From a virus, in IMG/VR virus record IMGVR_UViG_3300044628_000720, positions 1 through 32,839 of that record: 32,839 nucleotides of DNA, one strand, 5' to 3'. Position 1 is the stretch's first letter, and each line of letters starts with the position of its first letter. Below are positions 1 to 7,443 of the stretch, in pieces. The position numbers and the translations under genes are program-made. Below the pieces are notes generated by a model. It had not been told where the DNA came from, searched no databases, and was given only the letters and a program-made list of their open reading frames with translations.

Positions 1-115
1 CTGCGACTTCCATGCGTGCCTCGATCTCGGATTCCGCCTGCACCAACCAGTGCCGGTAAGGCCGGAAGTCGTGTGTCACTTTGTAGGTCAGTTTTGTTAT
101 TTCCGCTGTGGTCAT
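1..115 (-). CDS. Truncated left-end copy of the 53-aa phage protein
   Basis: This is the N-terminal part of the 53-aa gene that is complete at 32567-32728. The ATG lies at 113-115 and the reading frame runs off the left edge of the window. It is the same gene seen twice because of the terminal repeat, not a second gene. Confidence 0.8.
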   Translation of the reverse strand, partial: MTTAEITKLTYKVTHDFRPYRHWLVQAESEIEARMEVA

Positions 116-226
116 ATTGGTTCGCTGCAAAAACGATTTCTAGACGGCATTCTGTGCGTCGTGGAGGTGGTTGCGAATGTTTGCGCAAACCTTGGCGCAG
201 CATTCTTGAAATGCCTGCCAACGGTT
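1..226. repeat. Left copy of 226-bp terminal direct repeat
   Basis: Bases 1-226 match 32614-32839 except at one position (C at 128, T at 32741). The repeat cuts through a 53-aa gene and a 106-aa gene, both of which become complete when the ends are joined. This is the signature of a circular or terminally redundant phage genome assembled with overlapping ends. Whether it is a physical terminal repeat or an assembly overlap cannot be decided from sequence. Confidence 0.95.
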
Positions 227-460
227 TAGCTGCATCATGGATGCAGTTGCGTCAGTCTCGCTGGCAGCCAAATAATGCCGGGGAAATGCCTGGATAATGT
301 TGTGCGCCTGCCCCAACAGTTCGCGGAGGGTGGCAATGCGCACCGGGGTCACGGTGTCGCACTCCAAGCACGCGCGCAGTGCAAGTTCCATGTTCTGTGC
401 GCGCAGGCTGTTTACCTGGTTGCGGAGTCGGTCCAGTTCGGCTTGTCGGTCTGTTGTCAT
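140..460 (-). CDS. Unknown 106-aa early protein with N-terminal coiled coil
   Basis: The ATG is at 460 and the TAG stop at 140-142. Residues 5-30 form a heptad-like stretch (RQAELDRLRNQVNSLRAQN) suggesting a short coiled coil and perhaps an oligomer. The rest has five cysteines without a clear zinc pattern. The leader is A/C-rich and lacks a Shine-Dalgarno site. The gene follows the primase-helicase across a 283-nt gap, and the 53-aa gene follows it across the circle junction. The 3' end is repeated at the right end of the window. I do not recognise the family. Confidence 0.7.
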   Translation of the reverse strand: MTTDRQAELDRLRNQVNSLRAQNMELALRACLECDTVTPVRIATLRELLGQAHNIIQAFPRHYLAASETDATASMMQLNRWQAFQECCAKVCANIRNHLHDAQNAV

Positions 461-554
461 TTTTTGGGTATCGGTTGGTTGTGTACGTCGGTTTAGGCGT
501 TTTCAGAGTGGTTCTGCGGTGATCCGTGCATATTTGCGGCGTTTTGCGGAGTGA

Positions 555-581
555 GGGGGGTTAGGGGTGTCGGAACCCCCC
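555..581 (+). terminator. GC-rich hairpin followed by TTTT, plus-strand orientation
   Basis: Bases 555-562 (GGGGGGTT) pair perfectly with 574-581 (AACCCCCC) around an 11-nt loop, and TTTT follows at 582-585. On the plus strand this has the layout of an intrinsic terminator. All genes run on the minus strand, so it would stop antisense transcription. On the minus strand the same hairpin lacks a trailing T-run, so a structural role near a possible origin is an alternative. Confidence 0.4.
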
Positions 582-743
582 TTTTGTAAGTGCCACTGCT
601 GCGCTTGGTTGCAAGGCAAGAGGGAGGTAAGAGGGTTTTTTTATTAAAAAGGTAAAAAGATAAGAGAGTATATATATGTATATATAGGGGAACTGCGATT
701 CACTCTTACATCCCTCCCACCTCCCGCGGCTTTTGTAGGTGCC
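581..743. other. AT-rich repeat-bearing non-coding gap, candidate replication origin
   Basis: No credible gene fits between the stop at 744 and the start at 460. The gap contains a long AT-rich run (about 634-690, including alternating TA around 666-688) in an otherwise GC-rich genome. Two near-identical 14-mers, CTTTTGTA(A/G)GTGCC, lie at 581-594 and 730-743 and flank the AT-rich core. A short purine repeat (AAGAGGG, TAAGAGGG) lies at about 617-632. Flanking repeats, an easily melted core and the adjacent primase-helicase gene fit a phage origin. This is inference only, and a promoter region is the main alternative. Confidence 0.35.
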
Positions 744-3173
744 TTATTCACTGGCAGTTAAAGGGTGGGGAGTGCCGAGGGAGTAAACCCCCCGCTTTTT
801 GACCTCACCCCCCTTGAATGCGGTCAATCCCGCGGCCAACGCCCGGTTTGGGTCCGAAATAATGCGCCCGAGGTAGCGTCCAAGCAGTGCTACGTCGTCG
901 TGCAGAAGGTTCCGAAGCTGTCCGCGGATGGCTTCAATACTGTTGAGTTCCTCGAGGATTTCCTGCGCCGCTTTGTTGTGAATCGGGCGGAGTTGCCCAG
1001 ACTCGAACAAATGCACCAAGAGCGTGGTCAATTGGTGCTCTGGCGTCTGGTCCGCCAGCAATCCCACGATGTGCGGGTCTTGCCAACACTTCATACCATT
1101 GCGTGGGTCGCGGTGTTGAATCGGGATCGTGAGAGCGTCGAGGTAGCCAGCGAACGCAGGCAACTCTGCGCGGAGTGCGTCGCCATAGGCGTCCCAATCC
1201 TCGGTGGTTTCCGTTTGGAACCTCCGCCAAGAGTAGCAGCGCCAGAAATGTATTTTGTCGGCGATGTCGTCGGTGAGAACTGGTAGCACGCGGATCGCTT
1301 CATCTTGGTCGTTGCAGAGGATGAAAAGCCGCGCCCACGGGCGGATTGAGATCTGCTCCTTGAACTTAGCGTGAAACCCAGTCAGGCCAGAGTACAGGAA
1401 CGATTTGATACTGGCGGCAAACTGGCGACGGCTTTTGATGTCACAGGCATGGACCTTGTCGTCCACCGTCCACACTTCTGAGCCCAGCAATTCACCGTTG
1501 AATCCCTCTGCCCCCGAGGTAAACGCTTTGTGCGCGTCTGCCACTCGCCCGCCAAGCAGTGGGGTGATGATGGCGTTAACCAACAGGCTTTTGCCGCATC
1601 CTTTGCTGCCGCAAAACACGGATGCCGGCCCTGGGCGGACGTTGCGAGGCACACCAGCCACCGGCGGACGCAGTGAGTGGCGCAACGCTTCCCGAGAGAG
1701 CTTGAGGCTCCAACAAAGGCGCTGCATCGGTGCGCGTGTCTGCATTGTGTCGTCGGGACAAAGCAATCCAACCAAGAATGCGTGAATTGTCGGCCAGCTC
1801 GCGCCGACTTCATCATCTTTGCACGCCGCCCCCTCCAACCACTCCGCTTGTCCTTCGACGAAGTAGCGCCTGCCGCCGTCGATGTGCAGCCCGCGGCAGT
1901 ACCCCGAAAGGCTTCCGTGGTAATCAACGCCGTGGTTCCGCGTGATGTCCCAAATCCGGGCCTTTTGCTCGTCTGAGTCGACGATCCCAGCCTCAAACTC
2001 AAGGGCGAGCTTCAGCTTGTCTTTGTCAAGCGGGCCAATTACCTCATCGTCTTTCACTAGGATGTAATCCTTTTTCTCTTTGCGGTAGTAAAACTTCCCT
2101 TCGTCCGCTGCGAGTAACGGTTCGGGCTCATCAGGCACGGTTTCAGCCTCTGGTTGTTTGCGGCTTGCGAGATAATCGTCCCAGCACGCTGCGCCCAGGC
2201 CATAGGCCAAAAGCTCTTGCATCTGATCGCCGCGGCGTTTGCCTGCCAACCGTGCCAGCCGGGAGGGGTTGAGACTTTGGCGATCTACCACAATCCCCTC
2301 AAACTCGTCCATGGCGTCAGCCGCCATGCGTGCCCGTTCGCGAAACTCCTCTGCGGTGCTCGCGTCAACTCGCACCCAGGCATGGACGCTGCGACCACCT
2401 GAATGGACCGCAACAGACACTGGCAAGTTGCTTGCGAGGATGGCGGCGTATTGCAATTCCACAGCGGCCTTGTCGCATTCAATCAAGCAATGCCGCCATG
2501 CGGTCACGTCGGCATCGCCAGCCCCGTTTTGCCGCATCGGATTAACCCGGACAAAAGTCCCCATTCCAGGGTCAGCGGCAAACCATTCAACCGGCATCGT
2601 CTCGCCGCGGCCAACAATTCTGCGGGTTTCAGGGTGTGCAAAAACAACGCTCATTAGTTCACCTGACTGGAACACAGCGGCCAGTTGTTTCGCTTGCCCG
2701 TCAGGGATTGGCTCGGGAAGCTCCATCGGCTGAATCATGCGTTTTGCTGCTACCGTTACTGGTGCCAGTGTCGCCATTTGTGCCCGAGGTGCGGGTTTGC
2801 CTATTGTTGGAGCTTTTACCACTCCGCGCCGCGTGTGGTTGCCGGTGGCTGTTTTCATGCGCCCAATAGCTGAACGCATTTCGTAGTTTGAGGACTCCAC
2901 CACGGTCCGACAAGAGTTGTGGCAGCAATAGATCGTCGGCGGAAGCCCGTCATTCAGCGTCAACCGGCAGTCCTTCCTTCCGTTGCTTGTAGTGTGCAGG
3001 CCAATGCCAGGGCAAGGAATGTAGGCGAGCGTTTCAGTTTCCCAATCTGCGCGGGGAAACAGGGCGTATGCGATGCCGCGGGCGGCTTGTTCTTCGTTCA
3101 TCGTCAGGGTCAAGTTCGTGTTCAAGTTTTGCCTCAAAAATTTGTAAGGCCCGTAGAAGGACTGCGTTTTCAC
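744..3173 (-). CDS. Primase-helicase (zinc-binding/AEP-like primase plus SF3-like helicase)
   Basis: This large replication protein should lay primers and unwind phage DNA. Residues 54-88 carry a Cys/His cluster (C54, H60, C69, C83, C84, H85, C88) suggesting a zinc-binding primase domain. Residues 207-311 look like an archaeo-eukaryotic primase core, with IECD (231-234), HSGGRSVHAW (257-266) and D297 followed by LNPSRLARLAG. A Walker A motif GSKGCGKS (522-529) and acidic WTVDD (568-572) mark the C-terminal helicase. The listed start is a GTG at 3173 with GAGGAGG just upstream but only about 3 nt away. The ATG at 3101 (MNEEQAARG) is a good alternative that shortens the overlap with the preceding 76-aa gene. 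Function is well supported; the start is uncertain. Confidence 0.88.
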   Translation of the reverse strand: MKTQSFYGPYKFLRQNLNTNLTLTMNEEQAARGIAYALFPRADWETETLAYIPCPGIGLHTTSNGRKDCRLTLNDGLPPTIYCCHNSCRTVVESSNYEMRSAIGRMKTATGNHTRRGVVKAPTIGKPAPRAQMATLAPVTVAAKRMIQPMELPEPIPDGQAKQLAAVFQSGELMSVVFAHPETRRIVGRGETMPVEWFAADPGMGTFVRVNPMRQNGAGDADVTAWRHCLIECDKAAVELQYAAILASNLPVSVAVHSGGRSVHAWVRVDASTAEEFRERARMAADAMDEFEGIVVDRQSLNPSRLARLAGKRRGDQMQELLAYGLGAACWDDYLASRKQPEAETVPDEPEPLLAADEGKFYYRKEKKDYILVKDDEVIGPLDKDKLKLALEFEAGIVDSDEQKARIWDITRNHGVDYHGSLSGYCRGLHIDGGRRYFVEGQAEWLEGAACKDDEVGASWPTIHAFLVGLLCPDDTMQTRAPMQRLCWSLKLSREALRHSLRPPVAGVPRNVRPGPASVFCGSKGCGKSLLVNAIITPLLGGRVADAHKAFTSGAEGFNGELLGSEVWTVDDKVHACDIKSRRQFAASIKSFLYSGLTGFHAKFKEQISIRPWARLFILCNDQDEAIRVLPVLTDDIADKIHFWRCYSWRRFQTETTEDWDAYGDALRAELPAFAGYLDALTIPIQHRDPRNGMKCWQDPHIVGLLADQTPEHQLTTLLVHLFESGQLRPIHNKAAQEILEELNSIEAIRGQLRNLLHDDVALLGRYLGRIISDPNRALAAGLTAFKGGEVKKRGVYSLGTPHPLTASE

Positions 3174-3264
3174 GGTCCTCCTCGGGCCTCACAAGTCCCT
3201 CGGCTGCTGCCGCAGCCAGCCTTTCGGCCAACTGGACAGCCTCCCAGAGTTGGTCAGGATGCAT
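3034..3264 (-). CDS. Unknown 76-aa protein overlapping the primase-helicase start
   Basis: The ATG at 3264 overlaps the TAA of the SSB-like gene by one base (TAATG), which suggests re-initiation. The N-terminal half is helical and acidic (LWEAVQLAERLAAAAAEGLVRPEED) and the C-terminal tail is arginine-rich. The tail overlaps the 5' part of the primase-helicase gene in another frame, by 68 nt if that gene starts at 3101 or by 140 nt from 3173. The long overlap makes this less certain than its neighbours. Confidence 0.5.
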   Translation of the reverse strand: MHPDQLWEAVQLAERLAAAAAEGLVRPEEDRENAVLLRALQIFEAKLEHELDPDDERRTSRPRHRIRPVSPRRLGN

Positions 3265-3800
3265 TAAAACGGGATCTCGTCGGAATCCTGTTCAATGGCG
3301 GCACGAACTGGCGCAGCCACCGCCGCCGCGGCTCGCGGCTCAAGGCAACCGTTGAAAAACGGGACGGGAACAATCTTGCTTTCGAGCCCTTCCATCACTG
3401 GCGCGATTGCGCCAATGTTGGCAAACACTTTGCCCTTTGCGCTCACCCCATGCTCAATGGTGATCTGCGCCCCGGCTCCAATCATGGTTTCCGTGTCGAA
3501 CCCCGAGATCGGAGGTTCACCACGCCACGCTTTCAGAAACTGAAAGAGCGCCGATTTTTCGTGAAGGCTCAATTTGAACGGCTTTGAACGGACGATGAAA
3601 GGAACGCCCTGTTTGTCTTTCCAGCCAAAGTAGAACCAGCTGAGGTCAACTGTTTCCGTTGTGGTCGGATCGTCAAACCGCGGACGCTGAACGCCGAAGG
3701 CATCTTCAACTTCGATGCAAGTGGCGATGACGGTGCCTTTCGGAGGGAGTCCCTCGAGTTTGATGCGGCTCTGTGATTTTGGTTGCTGTAGGATTGCCAT
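3264..3800 (-). CDS. Single-stranded DNA-binding-like protein with SSB-type acidic tail
   Basis: This 178-aa protein ends in DSDEIPF (172-178), closely matching the acidic tip with terminal I-P-F by which bacterial SSBs recruit partner proteins. An Ala/Pro-rich linker (about 156-168) precedes the tip, also SSB-like. The body (residues 10-150) is beta-rich and could be an OB-type fold, but I do not see a canonical SSB signature. Its position between recombination genes and the primase-helicase fits a role at the replication fork. The leader is A- and CA-rich without a Shine-Dalgarno site. The tail is seen directly; ssDNA binding is inferred. Confidence 0.65.
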   Translation of the reverse strand: MAILQQPKSQSRIKLEGLPPKGTVIATCIEVEDAFGVQRPRFDDPTTTETVDLSWFYFGWKDKQGVPFIVRSKPFKLSLHEKSALFQFLKAWRGEPPISGFDTETMIGAGAQITIEHGVSAKGKVFANIGAIAPVMEGLESKIVPVPFFNGCLEPRAAAAVAAPVRAAIEQDSDEIPF

Positions 3801-3836
3801 ATTGTGTCTGTGTATATGTGTTTTTATTTGTGAGCG

Positions 3837-4103
3837 TTAAAACGGACGCTCACTAGCCGTTTCTGCCTTGTTGGCAAAAGTCATTTCGGGGTGGTTGGCG
3901 ATGTCATACTCTGCGTAGAGCGCCGCTTGCCGGGCATCTGCTCGCGCCCAGCATCGTTCCTTTGCCTCACGCCAGTAATCGGCGGCAACACCCGCGGGCG
4001 GTTCGGTGAGGTCGCCAATTTCAAAGCCCTCCTCGAGCCATGCTTCCCAAAAAGTGCGTTCAACCCGCGGGCGGATAACGTCGAAGATTTCGGAGAGGGT
4101 CAT
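3837..4103 (-). CDS. Unknown 88-aa protein
   Basis: I chose the ATG at 4103 (MTLSEIFDVIRPRVERTFWEAW) because it lies one base after the stop of the preceding gene; the frame is open upstream but would overlap that gene. The protein is acidic, helical and Trp/Ala-rich, with no cysteine-pair or nucleotide-binding motif. It ends ASERPF. Its place between the RuvC-like and SSB-like genes suggests an accessory role in replication or recombination. I do not recognise it. Confidence 0.65.
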   Translation of the reverse strand: MTLSEIFDVIRPRVERTFWEAWLEEGFEIGDLTEPPAGVAADYWREAKERCWARADARQAALYAEYDIANHPEMTFANKAETASERPF

Positions 4104-4104
4104 T

Positions 4105-4410
4105 CTACGACAGATAAGGTTGCACAAACCAAGTGCCCTGGGACTTGAAGATTTCAAGTTTGTAAAGCCCCCCCATTTCTTGGCAATCCCCATCGAGCGC
4201 CATCGAATAGAGAGCCTTGGTTAGTTTTTTAAACAAGAAAAGATCTGGAACAATCCAAACTTGAGGTTGCCCGGCACACTCAAAACTTGCGTACAATGTG
4301 TTTTCACGGTTGAAAATATCATGCCTGTGCCGCTGTACGCCTAAGCCTGTGAGGTAGCCGTAACATTGTTCTTCTTCTCCAATTATTGGGATCGGTGTAG
4401 CTGTGCTCAT
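4105..4410 (-). CDS. Unknown 101-aa protein
   Basis: The ATG at 4410 overlaps the stop of the RuvC-like gene (ATGA). The sequence mixes beta and helix elements (QVWIVPDLFLFKKLTKALYSM) and contains no recognisable catalytic motif. It lies inside the tightly packed early block. No function can be assigned. Confidence 0.65.
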   Translation of the reverse strand: MSTATPIPIIGEEEQCYGYLTGLGVQRHRHDIFNRENTLYASFECAGQPQVWIVPDLFLFKKLTKALYSMALDGDCQEMGGLYKLEIFKSQGTWFVQPYLS

Positions 4411-4883
4411 TTGTTTTTCAGTTTCATTCCCGCCTCGAGGATGAGTAACGCATCGGCGGTTTTCAGCGTTACGGACAGTTGCGGATATAGCGCCTGTGCG
4501 CGTCCTTTAAGGTGCGCCTTCCAGCGCGCGCCGTGGGTTTTCTTATCACCGAGCCCGAGCGCCTGCTGCCATCTCTTTGGCGGCAAATACTCAATCCGAG
4601 CACCGTAGGCGGCAAGGATGCCCTCGATGCGCCCGTAGTTGCGGAACATCGTTGCCATGCTTGAGCCGCTCATTTTCCCGGCGAACTTCGGGAGTTCTTC
4701 CAGAAAAACGATAGACGTTGGGAAAACCGGCCCAACCGCTCGCGTAACGAGGATTTGAAACTGCGTGTCGAGGTCATGCAAGGTGCTCGGCATTGGCAAA
4801 GCGTGGATGCTGCCGTCTGTGTCGGTGTAGGCGATGCCGCCGGACACTCCGGGGTCGATTGCGATGAAGTGTTGTTGGCTCAT
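4407..4883 (-). CDS. RuvC-like Holliday junction resolvase
   Basis: This 158-aa protein should cut branched DNA formed during phage replication or recombination, clearing it before packaging. The RNase H-like fold shows FIAIDPGVSGG (D10), a second acidic motif VFLEEL (E62/E63) and TADALLILEAG with D144. E. coli RuvC has two C-terminal aspartates three residues apart; here the first position appears to be K141. The ATG at 4883 overlaps the TGA of the 55-aa gene, so I prefer it over the upstream ATG at 4898. Family assignment is strong; retention of catalytic activity is likely but not certain. Confidence 0.85.
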   Translation of the reverse strand: MSQQHFIAIDPGVSGGIAYTDTDGSIHALPMPSTLHDLDTQFQILVTRAVGPVFPTSIVFLEELPKFAGKMSGSSMATMFRNYGRIEGILAAYGARIEYLPPKRWQQALGLGDKKTHGARWKAHLKGRAQALYPQLSVTLKTADALLILEAGMKLKNK

Positions 4884-5047
4884 GCTTTTGGAGTACACCG
4901 TTCACGCAGAGCCCGCGCTTTTGCTGTTCGTTCCGCTCGTTGCGCTAGTTTTTCTTCACGCGTGCAAAATTTGTCTACAACTCGCGTGCCGCTGCAAGTG
5001 CGTTTCCGGTATTTTCCACCGCCGACTGTGTATGTTCCTTGGCTCAT
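4880..5047 (-). CDS. Unknown small basic 55-aa protein
   Basis: The ATG is at 5047, two bases after the stop of the preceding gene, and the TGA overlaps the RuvC-like start (ATGA). The product begins MSQGTYTVGGGKYRKR and is rich in Arg/Lys with cysteines at 18, 28 and 51. The perfect fit into the chain of coupled genes is the main evidence that it is real. The basic charge could mean nucleic-acid binding, but this is a guess. Confidence 0.6.
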   Translation of the reverse strand: MSQGTYTVGGGKYRKRTCSGTRVVDKFCTREEKLAQRAERTAKARALRERCTPKA

Positions 5048-5049
5048 AA

Positions 5050-5253
5050 TTATTTAATTAATCTTGCCCAAATACGGGCAAGCACGCTGTGGTTTTCAAG
5101 GTGGTTGAGCGACTCTCGAAGCAGTCGCACGGACTCGCCTTGCCACGCAATGATCTGCCGGGCGTCTGTCAGTTTTGCGGATGTTTCTTTGAACTTTGCG
5201 CGTTCGTTGCGAAGTTTGCGACGCAGGTGCCAGATTTGTTTTTGCGTGCTCAT
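5050..5253 (-). CDS. Unknown 67-aa coiled-coil protein
   Basis: The start at 5253 overlaps the preceding stop (ATGA). Residues 8-55 are strongly helical with many charged residues (HLRRKLRNERAKFKETSAKL), predicting one long coiled-coil helix. No enzymatic motif is visible. The TAA stop lies two bases before the 55-aa gene. Confidence 0.6.
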   Translation of the reverse strand: MSTQKQIWHLRRKLRNERAKFKETSAKLTDARQIIAWQGESVRLLRESLNHLENHSVLARIWARLIK

Positions 5254-5690
5254 TTCGTCACCTCCTTCGCTGCCGCGATGAGTGCGTCAGCTTGAGCCAA
5301 GGCTGCTTTTGCAAGGCTGTCAAACTCGCAGTCAGATTGAAAAGCACCACTCAACATCATCGCCGCAATCTCAAGGCGGGAAGGTTCTAGTCTAATTTGC
5401 ACTCTGCTTTTCTCAAAAGCTAACTGTTCCTGAAGCTCTTCTATTTGCGATTCAATTTTGCCAGATGCCTCATCCACCTCTGTGAGTAAATCCAACCTCT
5501 CCTCTGCCAATTTAAGAGCCTCGTCACGCTCAACTTGGAGCTTCATCATTTTCCTGTTCATCTCCATGAACTTGTCAGCAATGAGTTTTGTAAACGTCTC
5601 GTGCTTCTCTTTTAGCTCATCGTAATCTTGCTTCAATTTTTCTGGGTTCACTGTCCACTTATTTGCAAGTTCTTGAATGTCCATAATCAT
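5250..5690 (-). CDS. Unknown 146-aa coiled-coil protein
   Basis: The ATG at 5690 overlaps the nuclease-gene stop (ATGA). Residues 15-95 form a long Lys/Glu-rich coiled coil (for example KLKQDYDELKEKHETFTKL). The C-terminal 40 residues are Ala-rich and helical (FDSLAKAALAQADALIAAAKEV), a pattern frequent in small phage proteins. It sits directly after the PD-(D/E)XK nuclease, so it could be a structural partner, but no function can be assigned. Confidence 0.65.
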   Translation of the reverse strand: MIMDIQELANKWTVNPEKLKQDYDELKEKHETFTKLIADKFMEMNRKMMKLQVERDEALKLAEERLDLLTEVDEASGKIESQIEELQEQLAFEKSRVQIRLEPSRLEIAAMMLSGAFQSDCEFDSLAKAALAQADALIAAAKEVTK

Positions 5691-6676
5691 TTGCTTGCAA
5701 CAAGTGGAGCCTGCCCAACCTTCCGTTGTACCAACTCTTCAGGGAACACTGCACCCGCAGTACTCCACAACGCCTGAGCCTTTTTGAGGCTCATTGAGCC
5801 TTGGGCCCGGATCACGTCCCCGGCACCCAGCACGCCGTTAATGACAGCCTGCGCGACGTGTTCGGCCTCGATGTACTCGCTGGCCCGAGGCTTTTGCAGC
5901 CTCCAGCCTGGCACCTTTTGTCCCGCTTCAAGCAACTCGCGAGCCTTCGCCTTTGCCGCGTCGCGGAAATCATCCAGCGTTTGGCACGCTGCCAGAAACT
6001 GCCCGAGTCGGTCAGGGTCGTTAAGCAGCGCGAGGAATCCCTCATCCTGCACGGTTGGCGCGAGCCCAGCAACGGCCACCAAAGCCTTGTCTTTGGTCGC
6101 AACTCTTGCGGGACACGTCAGGCTTTTCGCACACCAGCCGCAATAGTCGTTTTCGACGGGCGCGGTGCCGACGTTCGCGAGCACTTTGCGCACCAGCTCG
6201 TCCGCCGTTGTGTACGTCCAGCGATGAGTGACAACCTGGCGTTGGTCGCAAAACAGAAGATGCGTCGTCCATTCGCCAATAAAGTGCTCCTGCATCAGGC
6301 CCAGCGCGTAGGCCGCCATCTGAGCTTGGTAGTCGTAAACCTGCCCGCTTTTAAGGTCGATGAGAAACCGGCCTTTGATAGCAACACCGTCAGCGGTGCC
6401 TCTGTGCTCGAGCCCGCCGGTATGGATGCGGCAACGGTCCTCGTCTGTAACGAGGTCATGCGCTCCGCCCAGTTTGATGCACTGGTTAATTGCCCAGCGT
6501 ACGGCCTCGGCGTCCTCGTCGGCCAGCTCCCAGTCAGGAAACTCTCCTGTGGTCCATGCGTGGCGGAATGCTGCGTCGAGCTTGGTTCCGCGCTCTGCTG
6601 CTGGACTAAAGCCAGGCGCGCCCTCGTATTGCCCGCACAATGCGAGCTTGGGAAGACTGCTGTGTCGTATTTTCAT
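5687..6676 (-). CDS. PD-(D/E)XK nuclease with Cas4/AddB-like cysteine pattern
   Basis: This 329-aa protein carries the RecB-type nuclease core: GTAD (93-96), IDLKSG with D107 and K109, then QMAAYAL (119-125) as the following helix. One cysteine lies near the N-terminus (C14) and three follow the core as C179-X2-C182-X5-C188, the arrangement that holds a 4Fe-4S cluster in Cas4 and AddB proteins. It probably processes DNA ends for recombination or replication, perhaps with the RuvC-like and SSB-like proteins nearby. It starts one base after the stop codon of the DGQHR-motif gene. Nuclease fold is well supported; the cluster is inferred from spacing. Confidence 0.8.
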   Translation of the reverse strand: MKIRHSSLPKLALCGQYEGAPGFSPAAERGTKLDAAFRHAWTTGEFPDWELADEDAEAVRWAINQCIKLGGAHDLVTDEDRCRIHTGGLEHRGTADGVAIKGRFLIDLKSGQVYDYQAQMAAYALGLMQEHFIGEWTTHLLFCDQRQVVTHRWTYTTADELVRKVLANVGTAPVENDYCGWCAKSLTCPARVATKDKALVAVAGLAPTVQDEGFLALLNDPDRLGQFLAACQTLDDFRDAAKAKARELLEAGQKVPGWRLQKPRASEYIEAEHVAQAVINGVLGAGDVIRAQGSMSLKKAQALWSTAGAVFPEELVQRKVGQAPLVASK

Positions 6677-7438
6677 TTAGAGAACTGGGTAAGATTCTTC
6701 TTCGGTGAATTTCAAAAACCGCAAATTGAGATTGTCGTGACTGGCTCTGATCGCCTTGAGCCCTACGCCGCAAACCCATCGTGTGTTTGTCACACGAGCC
6801 CCGGCACTTCTTGCGTTTTGCAACGCTCGCGCAAGCAATCTTTGCGGCTCGTCAAATTTCAAAAGGTTTAGATCTCGAATCCATTGAGTTGCAAACGGTT
6901 CACCGTATTTTTTTGCCGCCAAATAATGCACGGCGGCCGCGATAGATCGCGGAACGAAATTTCCGCACTGACTAACATCAATGCTGTGCCGCAAATCTGG
7001 GTGTTTTTCTAAAAATGCCTGCCGTTGCAAAAATGTAAGTTGTTCCCGCCGTGGTCGGTTGTTCAAGATCATTTCCAGCGTCGTGATGGCGCTTGATAAG
7101 TCGTGGGAATGCCCTTCACCTGAGATTGCAAGCAAATCGGACGATGAACGCTGTTTTCCTAAATCAATAGTTGCAAAAGCCGAAGAACAGACACCTTCGA
7201 CAAACAAAGTGGAAATGGCCTGATTCGCAATAATCACAGCCATGCAACGGTGCTGACCATCAAGCAGATTGCCGTCAGTGTCTAAAATTATTGATTCGCC
7301 GTTTGCAGCCCATTCTCCGCGTGTAATCGCCGCTGCCAACACTTTAGCGCGTTTGACGCTCAGGGTGCGGTTGTTTGGGTTTTTGTCTAACAGCATCTGT
7401 GCAAGTGCTGGAGTAAGTGTGATTTGTGTTGCTTTCAT
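6677..7438 (-). CDS. ParB-like DGQHR-motif protein
   Basis: Residues 41-64 show GEWAANG followed by LLDGQHR (58-64), a signature of phage and bacterial proteins related in fold to ParB/DndB-type domains. Residues 90-94 read IDLGK, a conserved continuation in such proteins. The C-terminal half is helical and of unknown role. Members of this group bind or modify nucleic acids in some cases, but the function of this phage type is not established. The gene heads a run of recombination genes and is directly followed by the nuclease. The leader lacks a Shine-Dalgarno site. Confidence 0.7.
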   Translation of the reverse strand: MKATQITLTPALAQMLLDKNPNNRTLSVKRAKVLAAAITRGEWAANGESIILDTDGNLLDGQHRCMAVIIANQAISTLFVEGVCSSAFATIDLGKQRSSSDLLAISGEGHSHDLSSAITTLEMILNNRPRREQLTFLQRQAFLEKHPDLRHSIDVSQCGNFVPRSIAAAVHYLAAKKYGEPFATQWIRDLNLLKFDEPQRLLARALQNARSAGARVTNTRWVCGVGLKAIRASHDNLNLRFLKFTEEESYPVL

Positions 7439-7443
7439 GGTTT

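Noticed and set aside
2919-3587. Plus-strand open frame of 222 codons across three minus-strand genes
   Set aside because: It covers the primase-helicase N-terminus and the SSB-like gene in antisense. Composition follows codon bias of the opposite strand, so it is a shadow.
5801-6871. Long plus-strand open frame of 356 codons
   Set aside because: It is antisense to the nuclease gene and extends past its start into the neighbouring gene. Its product has no recognisable motif, while the minus strand encodes a clear nuclease.
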